A stretch of 64,000 nt of DNA, from the NCBI RefSeq assembly GCF_001949145.1, contig NW_019091396.1, positions 659,851 through 723,850 of the forward strand, read 5' to 3'. Below, in pieces: positions 38,601 through 47,800 of the stretch (position 1 is its first letter; the number at the start of each line of letters is the position of its first letter). The stretch is from Acanthaster planci. Lineage: Eukaryota > Echinodermata > Asteroidea > Valvatida > Acanthasteridae. The notes beneath the pieces were generated by a model. The model was not told where the DNA came from. It did no database searches and saw nothing but the letters and a program-made list of their open reading frames with translations. The position numbers and the translations under genes are program-made.

Positions 38601-41600
38601 TATGAGAGAATAAAATCACAGGGAACCAGGTTCGTGAATCTGGCTTTAAACACTTTTGCAAGCTAATGACCATCAGGATGGCATTTAGTTCAATGCAGGC
38701 TTCATATTTTGGGGTTTCACATTCCTGTGAAATTAACCCCGGTTGCAAGAATATCATGATTTTTTTCAAACAAAGAGAGGGAATAAACGAATTTTCACTG
38801 CTCGAAAAAGGCTACTGCATAAGATAAGATTATTGATTAACAAAATAATTCCATCAGATGTCTCGTTTCCATCACAAAAGCTCACTGGCATTCCAGTGTA
38901 CGACCCTGAACAATAAGCAAAACTAAGTTGAGGGAGGAAAGATACGTGTGCAACTTTGTGATTGAGAGGTCTTGTCTCCTGTTTCTTGACCTGTTTTGCA
39001 CTAGGTGCGTATGTATGGGAATTTCTTCCAACTGACCACTGCCATCAAGGGGTATTTGGCAGCCGGCAATCCAGGAGAACTCTTTGTGAAAATCCTGGAC
39101 CGAATGGAGAATGATTTCGAGCAAAGTATTGTCGAGAGGTTGGTCAGAATTTTGCACCACTAAACCCGATTTAAAACACTTTTTTGTTTTTACAGTGTTA
39201 AATTTTGTTTTGCTTAGCCTGCAGTATTGCTCCTTAAGGTAAATTGTTTCAATAATTTTCAACCATTTTGTGTACATACAGTTGCATTTTATTTAATGAC
39301 AAAAGAGTTTCAAACAAAGCTGCTTTAATAAAGAACACTATGAAAACCTGCCATTCTGTGGTCTTTCTTCAATTTTTTGTCACTGTTGGAGGAGTGCTTA
39401 AAAATTAATGGCCAACCATAATGCCTGTGTGAAACTGAAGTACTCTAATTGATACCATGTAAAAGTTGTTATGGCTTGTTTTGTCACGGTGCAGACTGGG
39501 CCTGGTCCGAGATGCCACTACCGCCCTCTGGTGTTCACACCGTGGTTTGAGTGAACAGGAGCTCCTGCAATTTTTGAAGGTAAAGTATCCAGGCACAGGA
39601 GTATTCTGTTAACTGTAGCCTAACTCCACACAGACTTCATCAATATTCAAACGATGAGTAATTGTCGTAATGAGTTGTATCCTGACCTTCTACTGTTGCA
39701 CTTTATTTTCTTTGCTGATATATAACAGATTTATGTTGCCATTCTGTCAGATCTGTTTTGTTTTGGGGGCAAAGTTCAATTTAACCCTAACACTCCCAAA
39801 TCCTCCAATTTCAACACGATTTTACATACACCCTAGGGGGTTAGGGCTAATGTATGCTTTTCAGGGCAACTTCAGTATTATTGTCACTATTCTCTTAATC
39901 CTTCTAATCCTGTTGAAGTGTTAACATTGGTAAAAATAATGAATGCATCAATAATTAATGAACATTGCTGCTTCCTGACTGTCTACTCAGGTACCTGGCA
40001 AAGTATGGTCCCCCTTTTACCTGTCGCTGGAGGAGAATCTTGTCAATCGCAACGGCATCCTCAACTTCTTCCATGACCATCTCCGCCAGGCTGTGGAGCG
40101 CAAGTACCTGTCCACGCCGGAGCTGAAGTGTGAAGCCTTCCTGAAACTGGCCAATTGGTTCAACACCCAGGACATTGACGAGAGATATGTGAGTTGATAA
40201 AGCCTATCCCCAATCCAGGCTGGTTCAAACTTATCAGTGAAGCAAATGCAAAATTTGTAATGTGTCAGCAAGCATTTATGCTGTGAATTTCAAAAGGTTG
40301 CGCACACATTTCAATTCTGGTTGATTTTGCCACCATGCTATGTTTTTAATGACTAATTTAATCACATTGACATTCATATTGAATGACATATATTCAGCCC
40401 TCCAAACATACACAGTGCCGCATTAGTCGTGAAAAGATTTGTCTTGTCACTAAAAAAAAGTTGCTTATCATGCGCACCCATAACTGATAGTTGGAGGTGT
40501 CACACAAATCTTGTACTGTCAAGAGTCAGTGTTTGTAATATCCCACTTAGCTGAGAAGAGTGGATGCAGTTAAAAGATCTAGTGGTTTCAACAAGTTTAG
40601 ATTTTCACCTGGAGCTGGGTTGTCTTGTGGATGTAGCCAATCTTTGCAATTCAATGGAAACTATATTTGTCTCCAGGCATCCATGTTTGTTTCCTATCAC
40701 AGGTTGAAGAGGTGCCCCACTGTCTGGCCCATGCCAAGGAGTTCAAGCGTCTGCGAGCCACCATCCTGAACATCGCCGTCTTTGAGCGCCTCATGAGCAC
40801 GGAGGAAGGCAAATTTGAGCTCATCAAGTCCTGGCAGCTGGTAAGCGTTAACATTTTATGTGTGACTTTCTGGCTGTGTCCCCAAGCAGGGTATTTTACC
40901 TTCATTGCCTCTCTCTGATCCAGGGTGGAAACTGGGTACTCATCACTGAATTAGTTACCGAATAATTGGTGTTTCAGCCTATCTGGTCTGATCAAATTCA
41001 GTCCATTGTATGGATACTATGATGTGTCTTGCCATCCCATATAGTTGCAACATCGCAGTACGTTGCCTGCTGTCAGTTAAGTGCTGCGGCACACCATAAC
41101 ATGCATGTGGCACAACTTGGTACATGTATGTTTTGTTATCATTTCACTCTTCAATGTACTCTTTGTTGCATTTTGTACGTAGCTGGGTGGATATGAGGAG
41201 GTGGAAGAGTTGTACCTTGGTGTCTTGGCTCGCTCCGAAGAGTGGGAGAAGTCAAGGCAGAGAGATGGCCTGATCCGAGCCATGGCTGGATTCTTCAATC
41301 AGCTAGGGCTGCTCAGTGGAGCTAGGTATATGACTCTCTCCTTAGAAACGTATATGCGAGAATAGTCATGCAAGATGGGGGGGGAGATATACCCTGACTC
41401 AGAATTTGAAGCCAGCATAATGTAGAAGGTGAAATGTCTGAGGGGGCTCCTTGGGATGCAGACATTTGTTCGAGGGGGGCACTGAAAGTCTGTACCGGCA
41501 TACTGTAGGTTTTGTGTGTACTGATCTGCCGTCCCCTCCCCTTGGTTGCACCACAGATATGGAGAAGAAAAACAGAGATAGATGCCGTGACAAACTCTCC

Positions 41601-44600
41601 AAATGGTCCTTCAGAATCAAGGCCTGCAAAGTGCCCAGTTCACCGAAAAGATGAATTTGATTCCAGTGAGCATGCTGTACACTAAGCGGTGTTTGGCTTT
41701 TCTTGGCCTGCCGTCACTGAGGCCCGCTGACAGACAATTTTTACCAGGGGTGGAGGGTTACTGTATGGAGGTGCACTGGCGGGATCTGCATTCAAATGTC
41801 TGTTCTTTGTTTGAATGCAGGCAACTCAATGAGCGGCTGTTGTCAGAGCTGGAAGCCCGGTACATTGGCAGCCATGCTACCATCGTTTACCATCATGCCA
41901 AGTACGAGTACAAGACCAAGTGCATTCACCCAGATGTCTTGGAGGTAAAAAGCTTGTGCAAATTTAGCCCACAATAATTTCCAGTGATTGTTTCTTTGCA
42001 CAGGGCTGTTTGATGTAAAAGTTCATGCAGTGGAACAAGGATAGTCATAGAAATTATATTGTAACAATGTTAGGTTCTTATTGGAACAGTTGCTTATAAT
42101 TAAGACATGGTACCAAAACCCCCTTGCCCATCGATGACTGCCTAATGCCTAATTAAATACTGTTGCATTCATCAACTCGTTCAGGGATTGCGTTACTGCC
42201 AAACGTAAAGTGCCGAATCTTTATTCTCAGAACAGCAATCTAGGTCCAGATTGATTTTGCTGAGATTGAGCTTATCGATCAAGCAGTATCATTCAGTAAT
42301 CTTTTTTAGTCTTCAAATCTCTTCAGGAAATGCAACCACTTTTTGAGCCAAGCTCTTTTGATGCACAGCTGTTCTGATATATTCATTGATGGGCTGACAT
42401 TTTCTGAATCTCCACAATGGGTTACGTTTTCCCAATGATTCAAGGTTCAAATGTTGTTATCTTTTTCCTCTTAGGTGTTGATCTCACTGGGAACCGTTTC
42501 CATCAAGCTGGGAGACCTAGAGGGAGCCAGCAGGCATTTCCACGAGGCCCTGCAGAGGCAGAATAAGATCACGACGCCCAAGCAGAAGCTTCAGCTGGTC
42601 AAGGCGCTTCTGGGCATGGGGTGAGGAGGGGCCACGTTTTTATCCGTACCACTTCAGCAACATGGTTACTGCTGTCAGTAATGTAGTCCAAGGGGTGAAG
42701 AGTATGGTGGCAGAATGCCAAAGTCTTGAGAATTCAAGAGGAGAAAATCAAAGTGGAGATGGAAGCAAATATTTTATGAGATGGGTAAATAGATTGTGGA
42801 TGCAAAATGTGAATGGTGAAAATAAATCATAAACGCAAACCAGGGTGGCGATAAAAGTGTGGAAAGGTGTGTTAAAAAGTATCCACTAGATCTGAAATGT
42901 GTCTTCAAATCCAATTTATTAGTTTACCGTAAACAGGACAAAAATTCTACTGTGCAGCATGCAAACAGAGCCCTTCTAATGCACCTGTTTGCTGTCTTTC
43001 ATGAGCTGACTCCGTCTGTTGCCAAGCAGATATCAGCTTTGTTACAAAGATTTGTTTGACTTTAGAAAATAAGTTCTTGTACACCTTTCAGGGTTTTTTA
43101 TTCAAAATGCTGAAACTTGTGATGAGCTGGAAAACACTATCAGAAAGTTTGCTCTGAGATGATGTCACTCTCAGAATGGAACTTGTTGTCACGGCTTTAC
43201 GATGTGTACTTGCTTTTCATGTAACAATGATTACGTTTACAAATGGCTTTCCTTGTAAGAGTCTATCACTTGTACAGAATTGATGAAAAGAACGCTAAGG
43301 GCTGTGCTCGAATTGTTATTTTGTACTCCACAACCAGAACCTATGATAACCACCATATTGCATTTTTACAGGTCAGTGCTAAGCTTGAAGGGGAAAGCTG
43401 ACGAGGCTATTCGCTTCCTGAGGCGAGCTGAGGAGGTGGCTACTGATGTCCTCGGACCCAAGCACCATTATGTCGCTGCCATTAACGGACAGGTACCATC
43501 AATATAAGATCATTCACTCTTCTCAATTCATTTCAAAATAGATCAGTGTCATTCTAGACTTCAGTGCTCCTGAGAAATCCGTAAACAAAGATGGATGTGC
43601 ATATAGATGCTTGAGATACATGTCTCTCTAGCCATCAATTCTCAAGGGCCAGGGGTTTTAATCCAGCCACACCTGAATATTAGCTCTTGAGCAAGGCACC
43701 TTACATGAACTCCTCTTTCCATCCATGAATATCAATAGGTGTGAGATGGGGTAGGATAACCTCACTGATGGAGGAAGCCTCAAATGATTGACTGATATAA
43801 AGTTAGACAGTGCTAGCAAAGGGGGTCATGTAGAGTATGGAACATTAACCAAATTTCCAATTTGGGGGTAATCATTTTAGGCAAGAATGTTGATCATTCC
43901 CCAAACCAAATGTCATATCTGCCCTAGAGCTATGAGCCCCGAGCTGGACCATGAAAGGGTGCAATTTTCCAAGCAATGGAGACTGATCCTTTGGTAGGAA
44001 CTGTTCTTCGCAAACGACTATGAAGTGCAAGCGTTGCAAGTATTATGGTCGCATCACTACCAACAAAATGAGTACTCCTGACCAGCATGGCTCTTTTCAA
44101 CCAATGAGGGGGTGCTTCTGCTCGAGGCTTATACAGATCATGTAGAATTTAATATTTACAAGTCTTTTGTTGCTTGTTGTATTATTTCCTTCCTGCTCCA
44201 AAGAGTGCTTTCTGCTGTTGAAAATCTGTCTTGAACATGCCGCAGGATGACCTCTGACCGGTTTACCCTTCTCCAGATTGGCCAGCTGTATTACAGCCAG
44301 AGCAAGCTGGACAACGCCATGCTGCTCCATCTCTGGGACCTGAAGCTGACCCAGAGCGACGTGGGGCTGAACCACCCCCGTGTGGCGGCCATCCTCAACA
44401 ACTGCGGCCTGGTGCTAGACGACATGAACGACAAGCTGGCCGGTGAGGTGTTCCAGTCCGTGCTGGGGATCCTGGTGGGGGCTTACGGGAAGGATCATGT
44501 GGATGTGGCCACCATCAGGTAAGATCAAAGTGAACCCTTTGCAGATGTTAGGAGTCCCACCAGAAATAGGGCGAGTGAAATTCCAAGCAACTTTCAGAAA

Positions 44601-45396
44601 GCATATAAAAATAACAATGGTTTGTGAGGGATTAAAACCAGCCCTTTCATCTGCATAACAAAAACAGTGTGATTGCAATGGACTGCCTTTGACCCAGTTA
44701 AGTACACAGGGCATATTGAAAGCCACTTCCATGTTGGTGTAGTTAATGCTGGATGTACAGAGAACACCATCTCTGGTAATGCAGTGATCTCTTCTAGGCC
44801 AATGTGGCTGTTCTGGTTTACAACCATTATTATAAGATATACCAACAGCAAGATCTTCAAACTCAAACTGACAGGATTAGTTTGAGTACAATGCAAAGAA
44901 GTACCTTTTTTATTGCAGGTCCATATTGAAATATTGTAAAACAAATTCTCTAAATATTACATCAGTCCAAATTGCTGAATTTAAAAGTAAACACTTAAAT
45001 TAAAAAACAGTTTACACTTATTGTCAAAATTTTCCAATAAAATATTTGTAAATTTCCTATGAATACTAAAGTGGCATAAAGCAGTTGGATGTTATTTACA
45101 AATGATCAGTTGTTGGCCACTTTATGTTGTGACTGTGCATTTGGTCAACCAAACAGCTAATTATGTGACAGAATTTCCAGGTACGCCAGTTTTGATAAGC
45201 ATACAAAACACTACTTTTATCACTATATTTCAGATACAACCTTGGGTTGTATTTCATGGCATCCAACATGTACCAACGTGCCAAGTACCAGTTTGACGAG
45301 GCCCTACGCATATCTGAGCTGTTCCTGGAGCCAGATCACCCCAACATACAGGCCACTAGGACTGCCTTAGAGAAGCTGGCAGAATTTATGCAATGA
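14625..45396 (+). CDS. TTC41-like: FBA-DUF4062-NACHT-TPR protein (TTC41/TEP1-like STAND NTPase), 32 exons, about 1999 aa
   Basis: This is a candidate cytosolic STAND-type NTPase. Exons: 14625-14748, 20071-20136, 20431-21825, 22383-22550, 23337-23479, 23978-24082, 24522-24633, 25227-25333, 25711-25809, 27911-27983, 28710-28807, 29318-29525, 30166-30378, 30961-31121, 31557-31697, 32267-32437, 33186-33338, 34215-34379, 34746-35110, 35439-35605, 36525-36604, 37188-37379, 39005-39138, 39495-39579, 39991-40188, 40703-40840, 41183-41325, 41821-41944, 42475-42620, 43372-43492, 44277-44518, 45234-45396. They sum to exactly 6000 bases with every phase matching and no internal stop. Domains by residue: beta-rich triple repeat 64-529; FBA about 760-925; DUF4062 about 1005-1130; P-loop NTPase about 1300-1500 (GESGSGKS at 1310-1317); TPRs about 1690-1999. 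DUF4062+NACHT+TPR matches TTC41, with TEP1 and NPHP3 as relatives. The FBA and N-terminal modules are not something I associate with that family. Function is inferred from domains only. Confidence 0.85.
14948..15075. mobile_element. 128-bp MITE-like element with 24-bp terminal inverted repeats
   Basis: Left end AGTGCAATGGTAAGAATAAT (extending to 14971) is the reverse complement of the right end (15052-15075) with one mismatch over 24 bases. The interior contains GTTCGATTCCC, a good match to a tRNA B box. No target duplication is obvious. Confidence 0.65.
15772..15863. repeat. Inverted repeat / hairpin with 31-bp arms
   Basis: Arms 15772-15802 and 15833-15863 pair with one mismatch (outer sequence GGGAAAACTCGTGAAGTGAC). 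The 30-base loop itself contains ATCTAAA...TTTAGAT, which extends the hairpin. It lies in the first intron of the NACHT/TPR gene and is non-coding. Confidence 0.8.
17598..17895. repeat. 21-bp tandem repeat (minisatellite) with palindromic unit
   Basis: About seven copies of a 21-base unit, roughly AGTTACTATCTCGCCGTGGCG, run from 17741 to 17889, with looser copies from 17598. Units alternate between cores CGCCGTGGCG/CGCCGCGGCG (self-complementary or nearly so) and the variant TCCACGG. Because 21 is a multiple of 3 the array reads as a seven-residue repeat in translation, which is incidental. Confidence 0.8.
17940..18225. repeat. Dispersed repeat family B, copy 2, split by an insertion
   Basis: Blocks shared with 9555-9765 run to CCTGTCCGTA at 18060 and resume with TTCGGATGGT at 18181. 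About 120 bases of AT-rich sequence (18061-18180) lie between, with no counterpart in the other copy. Confidence 0.5.
18965..18995. repeat. Perfect hairpin, 14-bp arms, 3-base loop
   Basis: GATCCAATGAGCAA, then ATA, then its exact reverse complement. About 110 bases further on, AAGACGTTGTTG (19108-19119) and CAACAACGTCTT (19192-19203) form a separate 12-bp inverted pair. Both lie in intron 1. Confidence 0.7.
20431..21825 (+). other. Exon 3: three tandem beta-rich repeats (unrecognised family)
   Basis: This single 1395-base exon encodes residues 64-529. Three related segments start near 20532 (GTALVLITS), 20877 (KAWLVLCSAAG) and 21306 (HTLLVMCSCSMG). Shared features are a hydrophobic strand ending in Cys/Thr-Ser, then a stretch with Ser and Tyr/Leu leading to a Gly/Asn turn (GFDGNH, FGYKPN, QNWGIN), a Gly-rich turn and a Trp or Phe strand. 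In repeats 2 and 3 a closing motif follows (ITGPSESRYCIL and IVGPDAPCRYSFL). An acidic Ser-rich linker (SSSDDEEKQEES) lies within repeat 2. No signal peptide or membrane segment is seen. I do not recognise a named family; a beta-sandwich ligand or scaffold module is a guess. The segment after 21560 (GWVSRMSQVRIMINGHTIEL) is also beta-like. Confidence 0.75.
22383..25333 (+). other. Exons 4-8: unrecognised central region
   Basis: Exons 22383-22550, 23337-23479, 23978-24082, 24522-24633 and 25227-25333 encode residues about 529-740. The first part (VNQPPGVLCAVNLGG, then VVFYETEKTF and LRKFDSLIRS) has alternating hydrophobic strands. It vaguely recalls ILEI/FAM3-type folds, but the match is too weak to claim. 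The last part (VQSQKEKEQDREAKQM) is a charged helix leading into the FBA domain. The intron after 23479 appears to begin with GC rather than GT. Splice phases are consistent throughout. Confidence 0.65.
25711..30378 (+). other. Exons 9-13: FBA (F-box-associated, Fbs/NCCRP1-type) domain
   Basis: Exons 25711-25809, 27911-27983, 28710-28807, 29318-29525 and 30166-30378 encode residues 741-970. The spliced product shows the FBA pattern in order: NLLSNPSGE; SHWNFSGDWKI; FIASYMRCVKYQEVDL; LDSSPEIQVSESY; FYWLTATLL; W..ECFTFTDYGPGVRSVGIE; GKDMKMWAGHFGPYVAAACI. FBA domains in FBXO2/FBXO6 bind high-mannose glycoproteins for ubiquitination; NCCRP1 has one without an F-box. No F-box is visible here. As I recall the family, the aromatic pair of the sugar-binding loop is Tyr-Trp; here it is Met-Trp, so glycan binding cannot be assumed. 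A helix (ELDAMVRGLYARHAEELAEM) links the domain to DUF4062. Confidence 0.88.
25810..27910 (+). other. Intron inside the FBA domain
   Basis: This 2.1-kb intron splits the FBA domain just after NPSGE. The next exon is supported by the restored frame SGDMSHWNFSGDWKI. No additional exon or known element is recognised inside it. Confidence 0.6.
30961..32437 (+). other. Exons 14-16: DUF4062 domain
   Basis: Exons 30961-31121, 31557-31697 and 32267-32437 encode residues 971-1128. After an acidic then basic linker (RIKRKKRE) comes the DUF4062 signature REIRVFVSSTFRDFTEERE, then FFTYVDLRWGITEGQTND, ISICLREIEKCRPYFICLMG and DRFGWSQRKKR. These blocks are characteristic of the domain found ahead of NACHT ATPases in TEP1, NPHP3, NWD1 and TTC41, where it is TIR-like in fold and thought to act in protein interaction. 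All three junctions are phase 0 and exact. Confidence 0.92.
33186..34379 (+). other. Exons 17-18: end of DUF4062 and charged linker
   Basis: Exon 33186-33338 continues the conserved LEILHAALND helix and the RTFFYLRQPRI strand. It then enters an acidic tract (EPDEDEVEEAGKKDGK) that runs through a Lys-rich stretch into exon 34215-34379. After the low-complexity insert, conserved sequence resumes (MPVHQYSTAEEGCELIQQ) just before the NTPase. Confidence 0.8.
33380..34040. other. GC-richer island inside intron 17
   Basis: This stretch is visibly richer in G+C than the flanking intron sequence and carries interrupted frames on both strands, for example a Cys-rich minus-strand frame at 33799-34038. 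No conserved exon or family motif is recognised. It could be a decayed mobile-element insertion. Confidence 0.3.
34746..37379 (+). other. Exons 19-22: NACHT-type P-loop NTPase core
   Basis: Exon 34746-35110 holds the pre-domain helix region (YIGGLDYIKQIDAFV) and the Walker A motif MPLVILGESGSGKSALVANW (GESGSGKS, residues 1310-1317). Exon 35439-35605 holds Walker B, RVVLVLDALNQLD, with hydrophobic strand plus Asp as in STAND NTPases. Exon 36525-36604 encodes LKWIPKELPGNVSMVLSTLPGR, matching sensor-1. Exon 37188-37379 has the V.PL...EK.EIV..YM segment and NPLYLKALLDE of the winged-helix region. Key catalytic residues are present, so ATP binding is likely. Confidence 0.9.
37380..39004 (+). other. 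Intron 22 with CAC/CAT-rich low-complexity DNA
   Basis: Between about 37740 and 37925 the + strand is enriched in CAC and CAT triplets (for example CACCACCACCATCATC). No exon is recognised. The flanking exons join directly in frame (LLDE to VRMYGNFFQL), as expected for the family. Confidence 0.5.
39005..40840 (+). other. Exons 23-26: winged-helix and helical region after the NTPase
   Basis: Exons 39005-39138, 39495-39579, 39991-40188 and 40703-40840 encode residues 1503-1687. Recognisable blocks are LFVKILDRMENDFEQSIVER, LWCSHRGLSEQELLQFLKVP and LSLEENLVNRNGILNFFHDH followed by LRQAVERKYL. These match the region C-terminal to NACHT in TEP1 and TTC41 proteins. All junctions are in phase. Confidence 0.85.
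39781..39850. mobile_element. piggyBac-like mini-element (copy 1, diverged)
   Basis: It starts TTAACCCTAACACTCCC and ends GGGGGTTAGGGCTAA, giving imperfect terminal inverted repeats that begin CCCTAAC, flanked by TTAA and CTAA. The body is 70 bases and non-coding. It shares the CCCAAATCCTCCAA-type interior with 53408-53466. Confidence 0.45.
43640..43850. repeat. SINE-like fragment in intron 30
   Basis: It contains TCTTGAGCAAGGCACCTTAC, resembling the conserved GGGCAAGGCACTT block found in many animal SINEs, followed by a CTCCTCTTTCCATCC...GAATATCAATAGGTG stretch typical of such tails. The tRNA-like head is missing. Confidence 0.4.
43925..44135. repeat. Dispersed repeat family A, copy 3
   Basis: It shares GAGCTGGACCATGAAAGGGT at the left and GGCTCTTTTCAACCAATGAG followed by GGGGTGCTTCTGCTCGAG at the right with the copy at 2215-2745, in the same order. 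It is internally deleted and ends about 110 bases before exon 31 of the NACHT/TPR gene. Confidence 0.6.
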
Positions 45397-47800
45397 GATC
45401 AGCCCTGGCTGAGATATATTACCCATAATGGTCCCCAAAAGGGGACAAATATATTATAAGCAAACTGCAAAAGCATGAGGGAAAAAAAAACAAGCATTAC
45501 AGTAAAACTTTGCAATATTTGTCGATAAAGTGCATTAGAAAATATGTAGTTATTACCACTGAAATGTGTAAGTTTATTTCATTTGTTGCCTCTTACATGC
45601 AGTTATTATTAGCTTTAACAAATTAAATGGACCAATTTGTAATGAAGGAATTTATTACTTACTTTTTACACAGGAGGGTTTTTATATTTGCCATGTCTTG
45701 CTCAAAACTATAGAAATGTGCATTTACTTCATTTTTGGTTTAAAGTTCAATATCACTCAGCGTCAAAACAGAGTAATCTACATCTAAAGTATGGTTGTAA
45801 AGGGTATAAGCTGTGTCTTGCCAAAGTGGTCATTTTTTTTTTATAAAGCCCAAATCAATGCAATACAGTCCACCCGCATTGGTGTGCTGAAGTATTACTA
45901 ACAAATCTGATTATAATACAAATGCATCGGTTCTGGTTTGTCTAGATAGTTTGGCTTTACTTCATAGCAGTGAGGTGTTGCCAGTGATGAAGCCCTTTAA
46001 AGACAAAGCATTCTAGTAGAACTTGAGGCCATAATCTAGCTTTCGCTATTTTTTGTGCACAAGTCTTTAATATTGAAACCACCAAGACTGGGGCGGGGGT
46101 TGCTGGTTAAAGCTACTGTTTGTCCTGATGGGTTTTCGAGGAATCAGAGACTGATTTCTAGGTGACAACATTTAAAAATATAACCATTTTTGTCAAGTAT
46201 ACGCTATTGATCAATTTATCACAGCTCTGGTTAGAGGTTTACTGTTCGTAGTTGTCCTTTTATAGAGTAATGTCAAAAGTGAAAGGCAAAATTATCCATT
46301 ACAATTTCCATCACTAACTCCTCTGACATACGTTTTCCTTAAGAATCTTTCTTTTTCAAATCTTTGATTTATTTTGAAATAACATAGGCATTTTTGAAAT
46401 ATATTGATAAGACAAGGGTATATTTGTATACCTGTATTTCTAAAAATGCATTCTTGGGCTGCAGGAGTATACATCTGAATTGACTTTTAAAAATCAAAAT
46501 TTGTTATTTTGTAACAAATGTAATGTTCTGTTCCAAATACAATTTTGCTTTTCCTCTAAGGTCAAACAAAAAATTAGTTGTGTTTCCTGTTACACTGAAA
46601 ATATAATTAGGGTAGTTGCTTGGATAAAAATTTTTTTACTCAAAATTTGTATGGCCCCCCCAAAAAGGGTCGGATGATGGTCTGTATTTTTTTGGGGGGG
46701 GGGCACATATATTTGTAACAGGTACTAAGTCAGTGTCAGATTAATACATGTACTGTACATGTGCATGTCACTATTACATATCAGCACTGTGATTGAGTGG
46801 TAAAGCAGCTGGTTGTTGAAATACAAACACACAAGAGCTGTCCATCTCATTTAAAAAAAAAAAACAATACAATGTACAGGACGATGTACACAAAATTAGG
46901 CTCGGGGTAAGGCACCATCTGTTTTTATATTTTATTGATTTGTCGAATAAAAAGATATAGGTTCTGCGTGATTTTCTAGGTTGGATCTGGTAACCAGAAA
47001 CGCAGCTATTTTTTGTTTGGCCTAATGAAAACTGTACTATGCCTGGATTTTAAATCATAATGGATTTTGAATCATTTCATGAAAAACTGTCGGATCCTTT
47101 AGTTACAACTTAGTGTTTCATATCGGGTCTAGGTTGACTGTAATCCTTTATTTTGCTGAATACGTGGATAGTGATACGTGTGTGTCTACCAGCAGCATGC
47201 CTTGTGAAAGTTGAGGCCATATTGAACACGGCGCCCTTTCATTCATAGGGATTTGAGGCAGAATTTGATGGAGTCTTAGTCTTATAATACAGTGTTACTT
47301 ATTAAGGGTGAAACGTCTTAGTATTAGTATAAATACTTTTGTTAGTGATGTTTATTCAAGTCATGTACAAAATATCTTTGTACCAAATGTCCTAAACAGC
47401 AGGGCTGCCAGTCCTGCAAAAGATCTAGGTTTTCTCCAAATTTTAGTCAACCAATTGGCACCATTATGATGCCATAACATTTCAGGCAAAAAGTCAGAGC
47501 CGACTAACACTCCTGTTAAAAGTTGGTTTTTTTTGGTAGTAATTTTTGTAACGGGAGGATTGCTAAAAATTACCATTGTTACCAATTACATTTCAGTTGT
47601 AGTGAAAGGGCGAACACTATGCGAGAATTATTGGAACGCTTACGCAGTGATTACCCTGTATGCCAAACAGAGTTTTATGTCACAAAATCTTTGAAAGGAT
47701 AACATACCAATTTTGACTGTTTAATATATTAACCTTTTATTCTATGTAACTGATTGACCTGAACGATCGTGAAAAATAAAGAGTGAATTTAAACCGAATC
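45397..47800 (+). other. Probable 3' UTR and downstream flank of the NACHT/TPR gene
   Basis: No coding sequence is recognised. Canonical AATAAA hexamers at 46946-46951 and 47775-47780 are candidate polyadenylation signals. Soon after the stop, GTCCCCAAAAGGGGAC (45437-45452) makes a short hairpin. Poly-G tracts occur near 46690. Confidence 0.35.

Larger units (their letters stand above)
41183..45396 (+). other. Exons 27-32: C-terminal TPR region
   Basis: Exons 41183-41325, 41821-41944, 42475-42620, 43372-43492, 44277-44518 and 45234-45396 encode residues 1688-1999. TPR-like helix pairs include ISLGTVSIKLGDLEGASRHF, GSVLSLKGKADEAIRFLRRA, IGQLYYSQSKLDNAMLLHLW and YNLGLYFMASNMYQRAKYQF, each followed by the LG..H..VA type linker (LGPKHHYVAAINGQ, YGKDHVDVATIR). 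The stop is TGA at 45394-45396. For exon 31 the nearer acceptor at 44244 would give an in-frame stop, so CTCCAG before 44277 was chosen. Confidence 0.88.

Noticed and set aside
44245-44276. Acceptor CCGCAG as the start of exon 31 of the NACHT/TPR gene
   Set aside because: In the incoming phase it reads Asp-Asp-Leu-stop; the CTCCAG before 44277 continues the TPR frame.
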